64,000 nucleotides of DNA, from positions 62,001-126,000 of the forward strand of contig NZ_RCVZ01000013.1 of NCBI RefSeq assembly GCF_003668575.1, read 5' to 3'. Positions 63,518 through 64,000 of this stretch are shown piece after piece (position 1 is the stretch's first letter; each line of letters opens with the position of its first letter). This DNA comes from Falsibacillus albus. GTDB taxonomy: Bacteria > Bacillota > Bacilli > Bacillales > DSM-25281. The notes below the pieces were generated by a model. It searched no databases, was not told the DNA's origin, and worked only from the letters and a program-made list of their open reading frames with translations. The position numbers and the translations under genes are program-made.

Positions 63518-64000
63518 TTATTGTTCATCCATGATCTTATCAACATATAATGACCCATTTTTTTGAACCTCGGCGTAGAATACTTTTTCTATCGAATTGA
63601 TTCCCTTATTCGCCAACTCCTGCAATAGCCAAGGTTCATTTAAATTTAATTCACTTAAGTTTTCATTTAAGATCTCTCCATTTGATATTACGGCCGTTGC
63701 CATCGGGATGACATTCTTGGGGTAATATCCACTTTCTGCTTTGGTTACAGGCTGCGCTGCATCTTTTTTCAAAACAGACAGCGTTCCATCCGTTTCAAAT
63801 ATCGCATAATCCACTTCCGAAAACTGAAAGACGTCTTTCTTGCGAAGCAATACCTTCAACGCATTGTGATCCAACCGTGTTTTCTTCAGTTCTTTATCGA
63901 TGACCTTCCCCTTCTGTATGATGATGATCGGATCTCCATTAATGAGATTCCGCATTGTTTTTGACTTGAGATCTATGTACCCCATCAGGATGGTAAAAAG
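63518..64000 (-). CDS. YetF/DUF421 family protein, 3' part only
   Basis: The reading frame stays open to the right edge, so the gene continues beyond the window; an internal ATG at 63985 is not the real start. The visible 160 residues are the cytoplasmic DUF421 part: SKTMRNLINGDPIIIIQKGK, ALKVLLRKKDVFQFSEVDYAIFE, DGTLSVLKK and a second half with VPMATAVISNGEI. The N-terminal three membrane helices are expected just outside. These proteins occur with spore-related genes; the role is unknown. Confidence 0.8.
   Translation of the reverse strand, partial: LFTILMGYIDLKSKTMRNLINGDPIIIIQKGKVIDKELKKTRLDHNALKVLLRKKDVFQFSEVDYAIFETDGTLSVLKKDAAQPVTKAESGYYPKNVIPMATAVISNGEILNENLSELNLNEPWLLQELANKGINSIEKVFYAEVQKNGSLYVDKIMDEQ

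Noticed and set aside
1-64000. tRNA, rRNA or riboswitch genes
   Set aside because: No cloverleaf with a conserved T-loop, no rRNA core and no recognised riboswitch consensus was seen; a covariance-model scan would be needed to exclude weak cases.

Overview
The window looks like chromosome of a spore-forming Bacillaceae species (low-GC Gram-positive). The signs are strong AGGAGG-type ribosome sites, frequent TTG/GTG starts, an Sda-like sporulation checkpoint ORF, Bacillus-type small families (DUF3953-, DUF4083-, DUF5412-like), an HrtAB-type heme exporter and many structured intergenic repeats. The genus cannot be fixed from sequence alone. No rRNA, tRNA or CRISPR array was seen.

1-18.6 kb is an AT-rich accessory block. 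On the minus strand lie the start of a RadC-like gene (cut by the window edge), a large serine recombinase split by a one-base frameshift, a 34-codon leader ORF, a D5/P4-type SF3 helicase and two unrecognised proteins. Divergent from these is a small excisionase-like HTH gene. This set resembles the mobility and replication module of an integrative element or phage satellite. Next comes a defence island: a restriction-modification-like pair (a 252-aa methyltransferase-like partner overlapping a 1437-aa GIY-YIG nuclease, SF2 helicase and N6-methyltransferase fusion), then a convergent Gabija operon (gajA, gajB). It continues with a degraded ORF, a second stand-alone GIY-YIG protein and a convergent NERD-nuclease/SF1-helicase fusion.

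18.7-34.7 kb is ordinary chromosome with small regulators and membrane proteins, a 5'-truncated ahpF remnant, and a clear heme-detoxification unit (TetR regulator, HrtB permease, HrtA ATPase, IsdG-like heme oxygenase) with two near-palindromic operators. A three-gene beta-oxidation operon (long-chain-type acyl-CoA dehydrogenase, thiolase, CaiB/racemase-type protein), a second-type PlsY acyltransferase and a PHP phosphoesterase follow.

34.9-48.5 kb holds a two-component system, small membrane proteins, SelO/YdiU, an ECF sigma factor with an NTF2-like tail followed by SDR, DinB, glyoxalase-like and DUF2277 genes, an old-yellow-enzyme flavoprotein and an AbrB-family membrane protein. 48.9-64 kb holds an RCC1-repeat protein built of nearly identical 150-bp units, a DrrAB-type exporter, a HAD hydrolase, a secreted S53 (sedolisin) protease, Sda-like and zinc-ribbon mini-proteins, a methyltransferase, a YbjQ-family protein and a partial YetF/DUF421 protein at the edge.

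Intergenic space is rich in repeats: (A) a roughly 220-bp GC-rich element with several deletion derivatives; (B) a 50-65-bp hairpin bounded by GGGTCTGACCC; (C) arrays of 20-nt units, one of them organised in exact 240-bp higher-order repeats; (D) 52-nt-period units whose ends form hairpins with compensating changes. Functions below come from motifs read by eye; no database search was run.
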